Below are positions 11,456-23,017 of a stretch of DNA of 64,000 nucleotides, in pieces. Source of the DNA: Ipomoea triloba (lineage: Eukaryota; Streptophyta; Magnoliopsida; Solanales; Convolvulaceae). The stretch spans positions 7,323,002-7,387,001 of the forward strand of contig NC_044916.1 in the NCBI RefSeq assembly GCF_003576645.1, read 5' to 3'. Below the pieces are notes generated by a model. The model searched no databases. It had not been told where the DNA came from and saw only the letters and a program-made list of their open reading frames with translations. The position numbers and the translations under genes are program-made. Numbering within the stretch: the stretch's first letter is position 1; each line of letters starts with the position of its first letter.

Positions 11456-13975
11456 CAAAAAAAAAAAAAAAAGGATTAGGGTGCATGTAGCAATGTGCAC
11501 CCATGCATATCTACTTTTCTCTTTAATTTTTTTTTTCAATTTAACTTTATTTATTTATTTATTTTTACACAAATAAAATTAATGTATATATAATTAAAAA
11601 GCTCTAATTGAAATCTTTTAAATAACATCATATAGATATATAATTTTTTTTATAAAAATAAATCTATAAATACATAAAGTCATTACTTTAGTGTACTTTT
11701 TATACATATTAAGATTTGTTTTTATAAACATATAGAATTAACATTATGAACCTATTATATAGTGAATGAAAATAGATATGATGTACATGCAATTTGGTGT
11801 GTATGTATATAATGTTTAGGTTGATGGGCATATAAAACAAATACTATAAACATAGTATAAGATGAATATTGTTAAACATGAAGTACTAGTTGATTCTGTT
11901 AAAAACTTAATATAAAACAATATTATTTTGGATCAGAACCCACCCTGCAAGGTACACTTTGAATTGGTCTAGAATATGATTTTTCCAGACCTCAAGCACA
12001 ATGGTCAGTGTAAATGGATGGAAAAAACATTGCTACAGCTCAAACAAATTGATAACACCTACATTTAAGGCGTAAAAGATTCAGCTTAATTGATTGGCTT
12101 TCGCTATTGGAATTAGACTGCCTTAGATGCCCATAATCGTAGGCAAGATTTTTGTATTCTTTACTCCAAACGCACGCAAATTATTTCGTGGACCGGACCC
12201 GAGTTTTGAATGCTCTTAATTTACATATTAAATGTTTACAATTTATTTTTAAAAAATTTAAAATTTATATACTACGAACACACAATATAAATATTCACAA
12301 TTTACCTTTTAAAAATTCACAATTTATATACTACAAATACACAATGTTAACATACACAATTTACGTGCTTTGACTTAAAAATATAATTTATATTCTAGAA
12401 GTTCACAATTACAATACTAAAAGTACATAATTTAAGACCATGATCTACCTCGGAAGTTGGACCATAGTCCAGGGTATAACAACTCCCAAACGCATCAAGT
12501 CAAAGCCATTCAGGCTGGTATGACAGGTTCATAAATCATAATTAGTTATGCTCAACAGCTATATAATAACTAACTTTCTGAATTTTGACCCATGCAATGT
12601 GCAACCGATTTCTAGTTTGGATATTATGTGTGTGAAACTGTGAATTGACGAGAATATGTGGTCAATGGTCCACATAGCTCTATCGTCGATGAATAAAAAT
12701 GCACATTATTTATATATTGAATATACATTATTTAGTCGTATACAAAATAATGTATCTTCAGTGTTCAAATAATATACTTTTAAATAATGTATTTTTAGTA
12801 CACAAATAATACCACTCATTACAAGTCTTAGTTCCTTTTTGTCTAAATAAAAATTTTAAGGTGAGTGTCATGTGAAACTGTCTCACCGATAGAAATAATG
12901 TATGTTCAGTACACAAATAATATCACTCATTTCAAGTCTCATCGATAGAAATGTAAAACTTACGATGAAAATGTAATACTAATTAGAGATAAATTGATTG
13001 TTACTATTAAATTAAATTGTAATATTTATGAGTTTAAGAGTTAATTATGAGAAAAAGTATAATACTAATCCGTGATAAATTAATTAATTAATACTTTTGA
13101 AGAAAAACACAATACTAATGAGGAAATGTGTAATGATAATTATGGATAAATTAATTATATAATACTTATTAAGAAAAAAAAATACTCCGTAATACGTTTG
13201 AAAAATAATGTAATACTTTTAAATTAAAACTAATATTTTCGTCCGTGCGTTGCACGGAATAAATTTGTTATAATATTTAAAGAATATTTGGATTAATATA
13301 CAATTATATATATTATAACATCGAATATTATATAGCACATCGAATATTTGGATCGATTATGTTTTCTAATGTTTTCTTTTGAATTAGAACAAAGAATTAT
13401 TTATGAGAAACATGATAAAGAAAAATTGTACGGAGTAATGTTTATGAAAAATTTGATATGTTTAACGAATAAAGGTTTTTGATTCTTTGAAACGTCATCA
13501 TAAGAGATTTTGCCAAAATTTGAAGGAAGAAAACGGTTTTAGTTGATTGATCGTTTTGGCCCTTTTACGGTTTACCACAAGTATGAAATCGAATTTAAAA
13601 ATATTGGTGATGATCCCAAGTTACTAGAAGAGTCAATATTCAACGTTAATTATTACTCCGTATATTCTCATTCGTATTCCGTGATAACTTTACGAGTTAT
13701 TTTCACTTTTTGATCTAACGAGTATCGAACTATTTTCATATTTGGTTCCTGACTAATAAAATTTTTAAATTTAGATCCATAACTTTTAAATTCTTACCAC
13801 ATTTAATCTTTTCGATCACCGATAACCAAAAGGAGAAGAAGTCGTTTGCAGTGGCAACCGGCTAGCTCTTCGATCTTCTTCTTCGGTGAAATTTTTGCTT
13901 AGCACTAGTAGAACGGGAACCTGAAAAGAAGAAGAAGAAGAAGAAGAAGAAGAAGAAGAAGAAGAAGAAGAAGAA

Positions 13976-13978
<3 letters not shown>
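11456..13978. repeat. Right copy of the 2,523-bp duplication
   Basis: Copy of 8095-10617 at offset 3,361. It continues past the (GAA)n run into an (AAT)n run and the right half of the MULE, so this copy is the one joined to unique sequence on its right. Confidence 0.85.
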
Positions 13979-14037
<59 letters not shown>

Positions 14038-14524
14038 GGGATGGGGAAAAGAGGAAGTGGGCTTGAGAAATGAGGGTTTTTTCTCCACCTCAAAAGACAA
14101 AAAGAAATTAAAGCTCTCTCATGGTTTTTTTTTTTCTCAACCTCAAAAACAAATTAAAGTTTGGTCATTTCTAAGGCAATTTCAAAAATGAAATCAAAGA
14201 GAGACTGATATCACAAATCTCAACAAAACCAAATAGACAATAATCAGGCTTGAACAAAAACAGGGAAATCCACGAGGACATCGAAACAATAATGGTTCTA
14301 GACAATGGCAGAGTACAAGACTGCAGCAGTGGAAATTTTACAAATTTACCCTTCAAATAGTTTACTCGCCGTAAAATTTGGTCACCGGTGACCGGATTTT
14401 AATCGGAAGGATTAAATATGGTAAGCATTTAAAAATCGTAGGACTAAATGTGAAAATTTCAATAGTTAGGGGGCCAAATGTGAAAATGATCCCGTACTCG
14501 TGGGACTAAATGTGGAAATTACTC
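13694..14524. mobile_element. Non-autonomous MULE with perfect 9-bp target duplication
   Basis: The ends are GAGTTATTTTCAC and GTGGAAATTACTC, part of terminal inverted repeats of roughly 150 bp that carry the 'ACATTTAGTCC' and 'TTACCACATTTAATC' type words on both arms. The element is flanked by TAACTTTAC at 13685-13693 and 14525-14533. The related site near copy 2 of the EG45-like duplication (about 26193) reads GATAACTTTCC with no insert. The interior has (GAA)n(AAT)n and an unrecognised ~300-bp stretch. No transposase. Confidence 0.85.
13927..14035. repeat. (GAA)n(TAA)n compound microsatellite
   Basis: About 52 bp of GAA followed directly by about 57 bp of AAT/TAA repeats. The polyserine, polytyrosine or polyleucine frames across it are low-complexity artefacts. 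Confidence 0.95.
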
Positions 14525-14570
14525 TAACTTTACAAAAGAACTCAATAACAAATAAAGTGATTCCAATTTG

Positions 14571-14610
<40 letters not shown>

Positions 14611-15261
14611 CATTTATGTTCATGCAATGGGAGATGCTCTGACCTAATTTTTACTTCCAAATTTCACCCATATAAGTTGAGTTGTTCATTCGGGTAATGC
14701 AAATTTATTATCACAAAACAATCATGTCCTCATGATTCTCATTCCATCTACTTTTATCTTTACTCTCTTATTACTTTTGCTGAATACTACTATTTCAAAT
14801 TTATTACTCCCTACTTTATAGCTTTGCTTGTGTATAACATAATAAATATATATTTTTCTCAAAATAATTAAGGTTACCTTAAATTAGTCAATGAACTAAT
14901 GTAATTGGACGATCCACCTTTAAAATTTCAATTAACTCTTTGAAAAAGGCAACTTTAGCATAAATAAAAATTTTTAAAAAATATTTTTGAAAAATTTGAA
15001 CTGCCACATCAGATTTTTACCTAGAGAACATGTATGTCATTGTTTGTGTGATTGAACTGCCATATCATTGGTAATGAATACCAACGAAAAAACAAAGAAA
15101 AAAAAAACTGCCATATCAGATTTCCTTGTCTTTAATATCTTTCCAGCTGCTACATTTATTCAAAGCAAATGTAGAAAGCAATCAGAATATGTAATCACGG
15201 AGATTCAAACGTCAAGGAAGAGCAATGATTGGCGTGCACGAGAGACCGAGAGAGATCTTCT

Positions 15262-15269
15262 TATATAAA
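15262..15269 (+). promoter_or_regulatory. TATA box of EG45-like copy 1
   Basis: TATATAAA lies 80 bp before the ATG at 15349, a normal plant spacing for TATA plus a short leader. The region from about 15230 to the ATG is conserved in copy 2, where CTATATATAC occupies the equivalent place near 30338. Confidence 0.6.
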
Positions 15270-15348
15270 CACTGACAAATTATATATGCACAAACATCTC
15301 TCGTCTCATCTCATCTTTTAAAATTATTTGCCACCTCTTACGTAAATC

Positions 15349-18300
15349 ATGGCAATTAGATTCATAGGAATGACGTTGTTTTTAGCTCTAAGTTTACTTC
15401 TTCTAGAAACCATTGTAGTCCTCGGAGATATAGGCACAGCCACGTCTTACAATCCCCCCTACACACGTAAGTCAAACAAAATATTATTTTTTTTCTTAAC
15501 TAATATATATTTTACTTTTGTTGTTCAATGTTCCTTATTTAGTATATAAGACTGATTGACTATATATGCAGCTACAAGATGCAATGGTAATCGACAAGAC
15601 CAATTTCCTGCCGGAAACCTGTTCGTGTCCGTGAGTGAAGGCCTGTGGGATAACGGTGCCGCTTGCGGCCGGCGTTATAGGCTGAGTTGTTTGAGTGGTA
15701 ACAACAGACCGTGCAAGGGAGATACTATTGACGTTAAGGTGGTGGATTTTTGTGCCAAGAGGCCTTGCCCATCAACTATTGTATTATCTAAAGATGCCTT
15801 TGCACAAATCTCACATTCTCCTCACGCCAAAATCAACATTGAATATATCCAGTATGTTTTCTTACCTCTTCTTAAAATTTGAAGTTAAAATTTCTTTTAA
15901 ATAAATAATACACACAGGTCCGTTTGGAAACCCAGAAAAGAACTTCTTTACGGGTTTCCCATGTTTGGAAGCAATAGGAAAATTTAGTCAAAACGGAAAA
16001 TATTTTTTCATTGATTGAGAAAAATGTAAGCATTTTGGCAGAAAATGACTTCCGTCAAAATTTGGTAGAAGTCATTTTTCACCAAATACGCAACACCGAT
16101 TTCCTGTGGAAACCAATGTAGAAACCAGACCATTGGTTTCCATCGGAAACCTTAAAAATTTTTGAAAAATGTGCAAATAACTCCTAAACATTTCACAAAA
16201 AGTCAATTAGGCGCACAAACTTTTTAAAAGTTGAATTGAACACATTAACCCACAATTTTGAGTCGACTGACCCCATTACTTGGTTACCACTCTGGTAAGT
16301 GCCTCCGTGGCTTTCCACAGTGTTTTGATTATTTGGATTGCCACACAAACTTAAATAAAAAAAACCACATTGCCATGGCCCTCCCATCGCCACTCCGGCT
16401 CTTCCCGACTACATACGCGGATGCTTTCAGCAAATCTTCTAATTCCAACGCGAACCCTTTGCTTACCGCGATGTATTTCCCCTTTTGTCCTTCTTCGCTT
16501 GCTAGTGCCTGTGTCATATCCAGAGTCTCTTTCTGGATTTTATATTACCCTCGATGAGCTTCCATTTTTTCCAGAATACCTAGTGTGAAACAAACACCAC
16601 GCCGGAAAATTAAAGAAACCGTCACCGGCCTGAGTCTCTGTTTCCTTCTATCTGCATGCCCATCTGAGAAAAATTCGGGTTTTGTGGGGTTTCTGGGATT
16701 GGGAAACCTTTTGGGTTTTGGGCTTCTGGTTCCGGGCATGGAGTCGCCAATGGGAATCCGCAAAGGTATAGGTTGCCGGAGAACACGGTGGGTCCCTAGT
16801 TCAACAACGACCTTTCTGCCGGTATCTTCCTGGTGAGATTATTGTGCTCGAGGTCCAGGCTCAATGCTACAGGAAACAGTTCGTACGACGCTGGAACTTC
16901 TCCAGAAAACCTGTTATACGAAAGGTTCAAAGTTCCGGCGAGGTTGGAGAGGGTATTCACCTCCGGAGGGAGAAACTCATTGAGGAAACTGGAAGATAGG
17001 TCAAGGTGAGTGAGGTTAGTGAGGGCGGTGATCTGGGGTGGCATGGGCCCGGAGAAACAGTTGTGGGAGAGGTCAAGGGAGAGAAGAGAGGAGATGTTGA
17101 AGAGATTCGCCGGAATGGGGTCGGAGAAGTTGTTGTACGCGAGGGAAAGAGAGGAGAGAGCTAGCGCCGAGCTTCGACGGAATGTAGTTGGTGAGGTTGC
17201 TGTTGGATAGGGAAAATGCGATGAGTCGGTGGTTATGGTCACAGGTCACCCAGCCCACCGGCCAAAAAAATCGTAAATGATTTTTTGTTTTTTATTTAAG
17301 CTTATGTGGCAATCCAAATAATCAAAACACAGCTTATGTGGCTAGTCACAAAGGCATTTACCGACACTTACCGGAGTGGTAACCGGGTAATGGGGTCAGA
17401 TGACTCAAAATCGTGGGTTCATGTGTTTAATTGAACTTTTAAAAAGTTCATGGGCCTAATTGAACTGGCAAAAACCATACCATTGGTTTCCGTCGAAAAT
17501 CCGCGATGATTTTTTAATGTAATTTTTAATAATAAATAAATTTATATTTAATATTATTATAAATATTTTTATATTCTAAATAAAATAATTAAAATGTTGA
17601 ATTATACAATTCTACTCATTTTTCAAAAAATGAACCAAACACACCAACATAGTTTTTCAGAATGCAACCAAACACTAGAAATGAAAATGTTTTCTTGAAA
17701 ATGAGTTATTTTTCAGAAAACATTTCCTAGAAGTCATTTTCATGTTTTCCAAACGGACCATGAGTTCATATCAAATGATATATTGTGAGTGTTTGGTAAA
17801 TAGAAGTTAGTTGATTGCGTTAGTGGGTTTGATTAATTAATAGTATTGACTGATTGTAGAAAGATGTTTGGTAAACTGTTAACTGATAGCTGATTATATG
17901 CAAAATGACGTTCTTAAAAAGCTAATAAAAAAAAAACTGCTTTGAGCATTTTTTTTAATTTTACCCTTTTAGAGTAATAAGCTGTTAAAAAAAGTTAATT
18001 AACCAAACACTTATATTGGTTGTTTAACCAAGTCAAACAATCAATAGTGGCCAAACAAGGCAAAATTGCCAGATAGACTAACTATTTTACCAAACATGGC
18101 CATTATATTATACTATGTCTTAACTAAATTAAAATTCATTTCATTCTCTCATGAGCAAAATCTAGTTATTGCTTATACCAAAGTTATAATTAGATGGAAT
18201 GATTTAAGCAAGGGTATGTTGAAGTAGGATAACAACACTATTAGGACTCTGTATTTTAGGCACATTAGAATTCATTTTCCATCTCTCTATATTATTGAGA

Positions 18301-21300
18301 ATATATCATTTACCATTCTTGTCATGACTGAGCTCTCTGTATCCTTATAAATACATCTCAATTTTATATATAATGAATGATCAATAATAAGATCATTTCC
18401 AGAACTATTTTTCTCATCTGGTATCAGTAGACCAAACGATCCAGGGCTACAAATCTTACAAAAAAGGCTAAATAAACCACCGTTGTCGCCACCGCCACCC
18501 ACGTCGCGCCATTGCCGACGAGCGACGATATCGCCTCTTCCTCTCCCATCATATCCACTATTTCCTATCCAACCTATCCCTGATAAATACCCTACAAACA
18601 GCCCATCGCTTTATCTCCATTAAACTTACTTCCTCAAACTATTTGTTCTAGATGACTCACCTTACTTCCTCAAACTATTTGTTGATGGCACGTTACAGAG
18701 TTCAACTTCTTATAAGGCTCTAGATGAGTGTTCTACTGTTGTGGTCGATCCTACGGCAAAAATTTGGTTTGTCAGAGTTCTTTTATTTTGTACTGTCCAT
18801 GTTCATCTCGTCATTGTCGGATGAAGTTTTGTATGTTGTAGTGCAACATGCCATGTCCCGAGCCTTATGGTAGACTATTGAAGTCGACTTTGGGTCTTCT
18901 TCTAGGGCACGATATAAGTTTCTATATATAGTCGGCTACAGTCTTTGCGCCAAGAGGAATTCCACAACGAGTGAGTATCTTGGCAAAACCGTCAAGGTTT
19001 TAATTGGACTTCTTGTAGAAGCCTGCAGACCAATATGTTTAGATGAACATAATCTCTATCTATTCAAAGTCTCCACCCTGAGTACCACGCGATGATCTCC
19101 TCATTGACCACTAAAGAACTTGTGACAATTGATCAACTCAACGTCTGTCATTTTGTTCCTCAAAAGTAACATCAAAGGAACTACAAATAAACTACATATT
19201 TACAAAAAGATCGGTAGACATCTTCGCTAAGCCACTAATAACCACAACAAGGTTAAATGATTTAAATGACAAGTTCAATGTTCTCTCTAGAGAACCTTAA
19301 GCTTGAGGGCGCAAATTAGGGCTCTATAGTCTAAGCACACTAGTATTCCTTTTCCTCTCCCCATATTATTGAGAATATATCATTTATCATTCTTGTCTTG
19401 ATTGAGACTCTCTGTATCCTTATAAATATATCTCAATTCTTGTGCTTTATATATAATAAATGATCCATAATAAGATCACAGAACTATTGTTCTCATCAAT
19501 ACGATGTACACCACTTTGTCTTATGCATGAAAATTAAAAAAAAAAAAGATTATGCGTATTTAATTTCTTACCAACAAAAAGAGAAATTCCATCGCCCTTG
19601 GAACTTCTACATTGATATTTAACTAGATAACAAAATTTGGAACAAAATCAATAATATAATTAGGAGACCAATTATGATCTAATTGAAAGTCGAGAATAAA
19701 ATTTAGTAAATGTCAATTATGGTATAATGGTCGCCCCCGGACCCCATATATATATATATTTAGCAATTTTGTTAATTTTGAATTTTTGAACCTAATTAAC
19801 CCTTAACCAAAATTTCTCAAAACCTTGAACCAATGAAATTCGGTTAGTAACCTAATTAACTGAATTAAAATTCGGTTTGGTTTACCATTTTTTTTGGGGG
19901 TGAAATGAACACCCTTATTGTGATCGATCTCTAATAACTTGGATAAAGTAAACAAAAAAAAAAAAGGATAATATTTTATGTAGTCATAGTAGTGGATATG
20001 TAGATCGTAATTATTGAATGATATCAATCAGGCTAGCTCTATCGAACTGTCACTGCACCCTTATCGGTTTTTTGGTCATGTTTAAAATTCTTGCTCCTAA
20101 TCCTAAAACTTAGGCTATCAGACTTATCTAACAAGCAAAACTAAAACTTTTGACATTTTTAAATTAATATTTTAAACTTTCAATTTTAATTTAATAAACT
20201 AGTTACACTAATAAATATAAATTTATATATCATTCAATTAATCTAAATCTCCATTTTCAAATTCCAACTAAAATAATTTATATACTTAAACTATAATAAA
20301 ATGACTATAATACAATTTTTAGTTTTCTTTATTTTTTTGTCATAAAAAATATTTTACTTTTGTAATAAATTTATTAATATATTTATTAAAATTTTATTTT
20401 AAAATTTAATTTAATAAAAAACTAAAAATGAGCTTACATTTAAACTCATGTATTTTTATTTTATTTTATTTTATTTTTTTCAGATCACTTGTGAAACAAA
20501 GAATAGCCTTAAGTGGCTCAAGCTTTCGGGCACCGAGCTTATTAGTTTCGGGCTTATAGGGATACAATTTTCTAGTCTTATCGTGATAGCCTATCGATAT
20601 CGGATTAAGATTGACATCTCTAGCTTGATTGTATGAATAATGGAAGTGATGAGAAGATAAGTAAATAGAGGTGGTGATAGGGTAGCGTAGGTAGGTGGTT
20701 ATAGAAATAAAGATTATATAATAGAAAATGTTATGCATGCCCTGGAACTCAAGAAAAAACTGTTTTTCAAATCATCTGTTGAATTAGAAAAATGAAAAAA
20801 ATAGTTTGCAAGTGGAGAAATAGAAAGCAGTGTTATTTAAAAACACATTATTTTTTTTAAATAAAAAATTTTCAAAAAATTAAACTCACCCTAATGTTTG
20901 TTAGAGAAACCATTATAATAATAGTGTGTATAACAAGAATAATTTAACAAACTCATAGAGGCTAAATAATATTAAGGCACATGATTTTCATGCATGCCCT
21001 AAATGTTTAGTATCAGCATTTTACAATTAAAATAATAGCTAGGGCTATTGTGGATTTGTGGTTAGTTAATCTAATTGCCATATTCGCAAAATAAGGAAAA
21101 AGTGATTACACATTTAAAGTAAGTCTTTAAAAACAAATTCATAATAGTCGTCACACTATATTAAAATAATCCACACCCGCTTTACGTCCAACTTTCGTTT
21201 TTCTTAATATTTTAAATGTTTCTACATTTTATTTAACAAATTAAATTAAGTTGTTAGTTGTTAATTATATGAAGCATTACAACACATTTTCTTAAAGCAC

Positions 21301-23017
21301 TTTATATATGTAGAGCAAATTGCCATTTTGGTTCACTGATTATAGGGGTCCTGTTAATTTCAATCCACGACTTTCAAAAGTGTTAATTGCATACCATGAC
21401 TTTTTAATTTGTATCAATTTTGGTCACTCCGGCCAAATTGGCGGTCAAATTTCGCCGGAAAATTTTAAAAGTTAAAATAACGAGGGTATTTTAGTCATTT
21501 GACATTTCTTTTCTTCTTCCTCGGCGAATTCTTCTTTTTCTCCTGCGAATTCTTCTTCTTCTCCGGCCAAGAGATGCAAATCTAGATTTTTTTAATTGTC
21601 TATTCGTAGTTTAGGACAAAGGACTTAAAGTCTTAAAGCCCATTTCTAAAATTATGTTTTTAGTAAGTAATGGCTGAAACTCATATACAAGCGGTAGAAT
21701 CAGAGCCTGAAAATGAAGCCACTCCTCTGCTTCTCACAGAGCAAACCGAAGTACATGAAAATTCATAAGACAAAGCAGCAAATTGCACCTATCCTAATGA
21801 CACCCATCTAGCCAAAGCCATTCAAAGACTGGAACTTTTTCTTAGGTTTTCTTTTCTATGCTTGCTTTGGCGCTGCCGCTGCTGATTCTTCAGCTCTCCG
21901 ATTGCCCAGCCTACGAGGCTGCTCAAATCAAGAGCTTTGAGATTGGTATCTTTGATTGCCCAAACCTAGGTTTTTGCATCGCTTGGCGGGAGAAGATGAA
22001 GAATTCGCCGGTGAAAAAGAAAAGAAACGTGAAATGACTAAAATATTCTCGTTCTTTTAACTTTTAAAATTTTCCGGGCGACATTTAGCCGGAGTGACCA
22101 AAATTGATACAAATTGAAAAGTCATGGTATGTAATTAATACTTTTGAAAGTCATGGATTGAAATTAACAGGACCCCCATAGTCAGTGGACCAAAATGACA
22201 ATTTGCTCATATATGTATGAACCCTTAAAACTCTGTATTATAAATTTTAAACAACATATACATATAATAAACTTACATAACAAATTTTCATTTGTGAAGT
22301 AAATATAATGTTGTATGACATGATATTTATTTAAGAATAAAACTTCTGTGAGACCGTCTTACGGGTCGGATTTTTGATTAATGGGTCAGATACTTGATCT
22401 CATTAATCAAAGATCCGGTTCATCGTCTCACGGATTGAGACCCGTGAGGCGGTCTCACACAACTTTTTTTGTTTTTGTTTTTTTTTTAATGGACTAAGAA
22501 ATTTAGTTTAATTAATGATGTATCTCAACACTACACTATATATGCTTACTTTCTAATGGCCTGGGTTACCCATCCTGTGTTTGTTGTAAGTCAAGCATCC
22601 TTAACCATTTAACCACCTTGACCATCTGATTGTTACATCATACTTAAAATGATAAGTAGGTGAACATTAACCATTTAATCACATCCCTCCGATAAGTCAC
22701 AACGTCACATCTCAAATCGAGTAGGGGCTGAACTCAGTCAACCCGTCGCCCAACAAATAACATTAGATTCGGCTTTCCCAAAAGATGTTTCGTCTAAATA
22801 GAATAGCCTATGGCCTAAACATTAGGCTTTGAGCCTTGTCAATAATAATTTTGTGTGATATTTTTAAATTTGTATATGTAAAAAGTTATATTCAGTGTAC
22901 GTTTCTTGAGTACATGGCTTAGAATTCTTTGAATTCGGTGTACATGTATGATGTATAAAATTTTTAGGTTTTTTATTTTTATTTATTTATTTTTTTGATT
23001 TGCTTTGCAGGATATAA
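15349..23017 (+). CDS. EG45-like domain protein (plant natriuretic peptide-like), copy 1
   Basis: Small secreted protein of the expansin-like double-psi beta-barrel family; relatives act in the apoplast on water and ion balance. Exons: 15349-15466, 15572-15851 and probably 23011-23017, giving 134 residues. A signal peptide (MAIRFIGMTLFLALSLLLLE, then TIVVLG) precedes DIGTATSYNPPYTPTRC. The mature part keeps six cysteines (TRCNG, AACGRR, LSCLSG, RPCKGD, VVDFCAK, RPCPS) and FVSVSEGLWDNGAACGRRY, all typical. The last exon supplies only G plus ATA TAA, completing Gln-Ile-stop after an IEYIQ end. It is inferred from a good acceptor (TTTGCTTTGCAG) that copy 2 conserves. If intron 2 were retained, translation would run to 15882 and add about ten residues. 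Intron 2 is 7.2 kb and full of transposons. A frameshifted tandem copy follows at 30428. Confidence 0.87.
16146..17478. mobile_element. Pack-MULE carrying LRR receptor kinase fragments
   Basis: Inverted arms of roughly 150 bp ('CAATTAGGC', 'AACTTTTTAAAAGTT', 'GACCCCATTAC', 'GGATTGCCACA' against their inverses near 17290-17470) enclose GC-richer DNA read on the minus strand as receptor kinase pieces. A 17-bp imperfect direct repeat (ACCATTGGTTTCC + A/G + TCG) lies at 16129-16145 and 17479-17495, just outside, and may derive from the insertion. The right arm looks shortened compared with the left. Confidence 0.7.
16329..17258 (-). pseudogene. Captured fragments of an LRR receptor-like kinase
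   Basis: On the minus strand, from 17258 down: LRR ectodomain (SLSLAYNNFSDPIPANLF, LDLSHNCFSGPMPPQI, LNLSYNRFSGEVPASY), then pieces resembling the post-LRR segment (NLYLCGFPLATPCP, in a different frame). From about 16510: ASEEGQKGKYIAVSKGFALE, LEDLLKASAYVVGKSRSG, the juxtamembrane-to-kinase start of the At2g01210/ZAR1-like LRR-RLK class. Frames shift and stop several times and the catalytic kinase domain is absent. A processed-looking, non-functional capture carried by the Pack-MULE. Confidence 0.8.
17788..18112. mobile_element. MITE-like element with GTGTTTGGTAAA ends
   Basis: Opens with GTGTTTGGTAAA and closes with its near-inverse TTTACCAAACATGG. Internal words such as 'TTAACTGATAGCTGATTA' recur in short inverted pairs. 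No target duplication could be fixed, so the superfamily (possibly hAT) is uncertain. Confidence 0.5.
18239..19495 (+). mobile_element. Internally deleted Copia-type LTR element
   Basis: Direct repeats at about 18239-18416 and 19315-19495 share TTAGG(A/G)CTCT starts, a long common centre ('ATTATTGAGAATATATCA', 'CTCTGTATCCTTATAAATA') and TTCTCA ends. After the left repeat comes TGGTATCAG at 18419, the initiator tRNA-Met primer-binding site. Just before the right repeat, a peptide like SVDIFAKPLITTT matches the end of Copia RNase H, then a GAGGG-type purine patch. Only ~900 bp of interior remains, with gag-like scraps. The matching place in copy 2 of the EG45-like intron lacks it. Confidence 0.75.
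19500..21300. other. Intron 2 sequence of EG45-like copy 1, no gene seen
   Basis: AT-rich intron DNA. The part around 19500-19560 aligns with copy 2 near 31370-31420 ('TTATGCATGAAAATTA' against 'TTACGCATGAAAATTA'). The short ORFs are unsupported. Confidence 0.4.
21313..22208. mobile_element. MULE with ~200-bp inverted ends and perfect 9-bp TSD
   Basis: Ends GAGCAAATTG and CAATTTGCTC, with long inverted arms ('TCCACGACTTTCAAAAGT', 'TTTGTATCAATTTTGGTCA', 'TTAACTTTTAAAATTTTCC' type words on both sides). Flanked by ATATATGTA at 21304-21312 and 22209-22217. The middle 400 bp is unlike the arms and carries a short coding-like segment, so it may be a Pack-MULE. No transposase. Confidence 0.9.
21670..21768 (+). 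pseudogene. Possible captured gene fragment inside the MULE
   Basis: An ATG opens 32 codons (MAETHIQAVESEPENEATPL, ending EQTEVHENS) and stops at TAA. The same frame reads on beyond the stop as DKAANCTYPNDTHLAKAIQR followed by LELFLR. The acidic start followed by a segment heading into a hydrophobic stretch looks like the N-terminus of a plant membrane protein. I cannot name the family. Confidence 0.4.
22341..22466. mobile_element. Short MITE with TGTGAGACCGTCT ends
   Basis: Starts CTGTGAGACCGTCTTACGG and ends CCGTGAGGCGGTCTCACAC, with further internal palindromes. The termini match the longer elements at 40596, 54112 and 54561, so it is a reduced family member. No clear target duplication. 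Confidence 0.55.

Larger units (their letters stand above)
15917..17759. mobile_element. Tourist-like element hosting a Pack-MULE
   Basis: Ends GGTCCGTTTGGAAA and its inverse TTTCCAAACGGACC, with subterminal 'GAAAATGACTTC' and 'GAAGTCATTTTC' words as in the other Tourist-like elements of the window. No clear 3-bp target duplication is visible. Most of its length is the nested Pack-MULE. It sits in intron 2 of EG45-like copy 1. Confidence 0.65.

Noticed and set aside
10455..11539. Open frames of 331-349 residues across the gap, minus strand
   Set aside because: Almost all residues are unknown (N); the rest is (GAA)n translated as polyserine or polyleucine.
13816..14100. Polytyrosine/polyserine ORF, minus strand
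   Set aside because: Translation of the (GAA)n(TAA)n microsatellite inside a MULE.
16258..16836. Plus-strand ORFs in the Pack-MULE
   Set aside because: Antisense of LRR kinase fragments.
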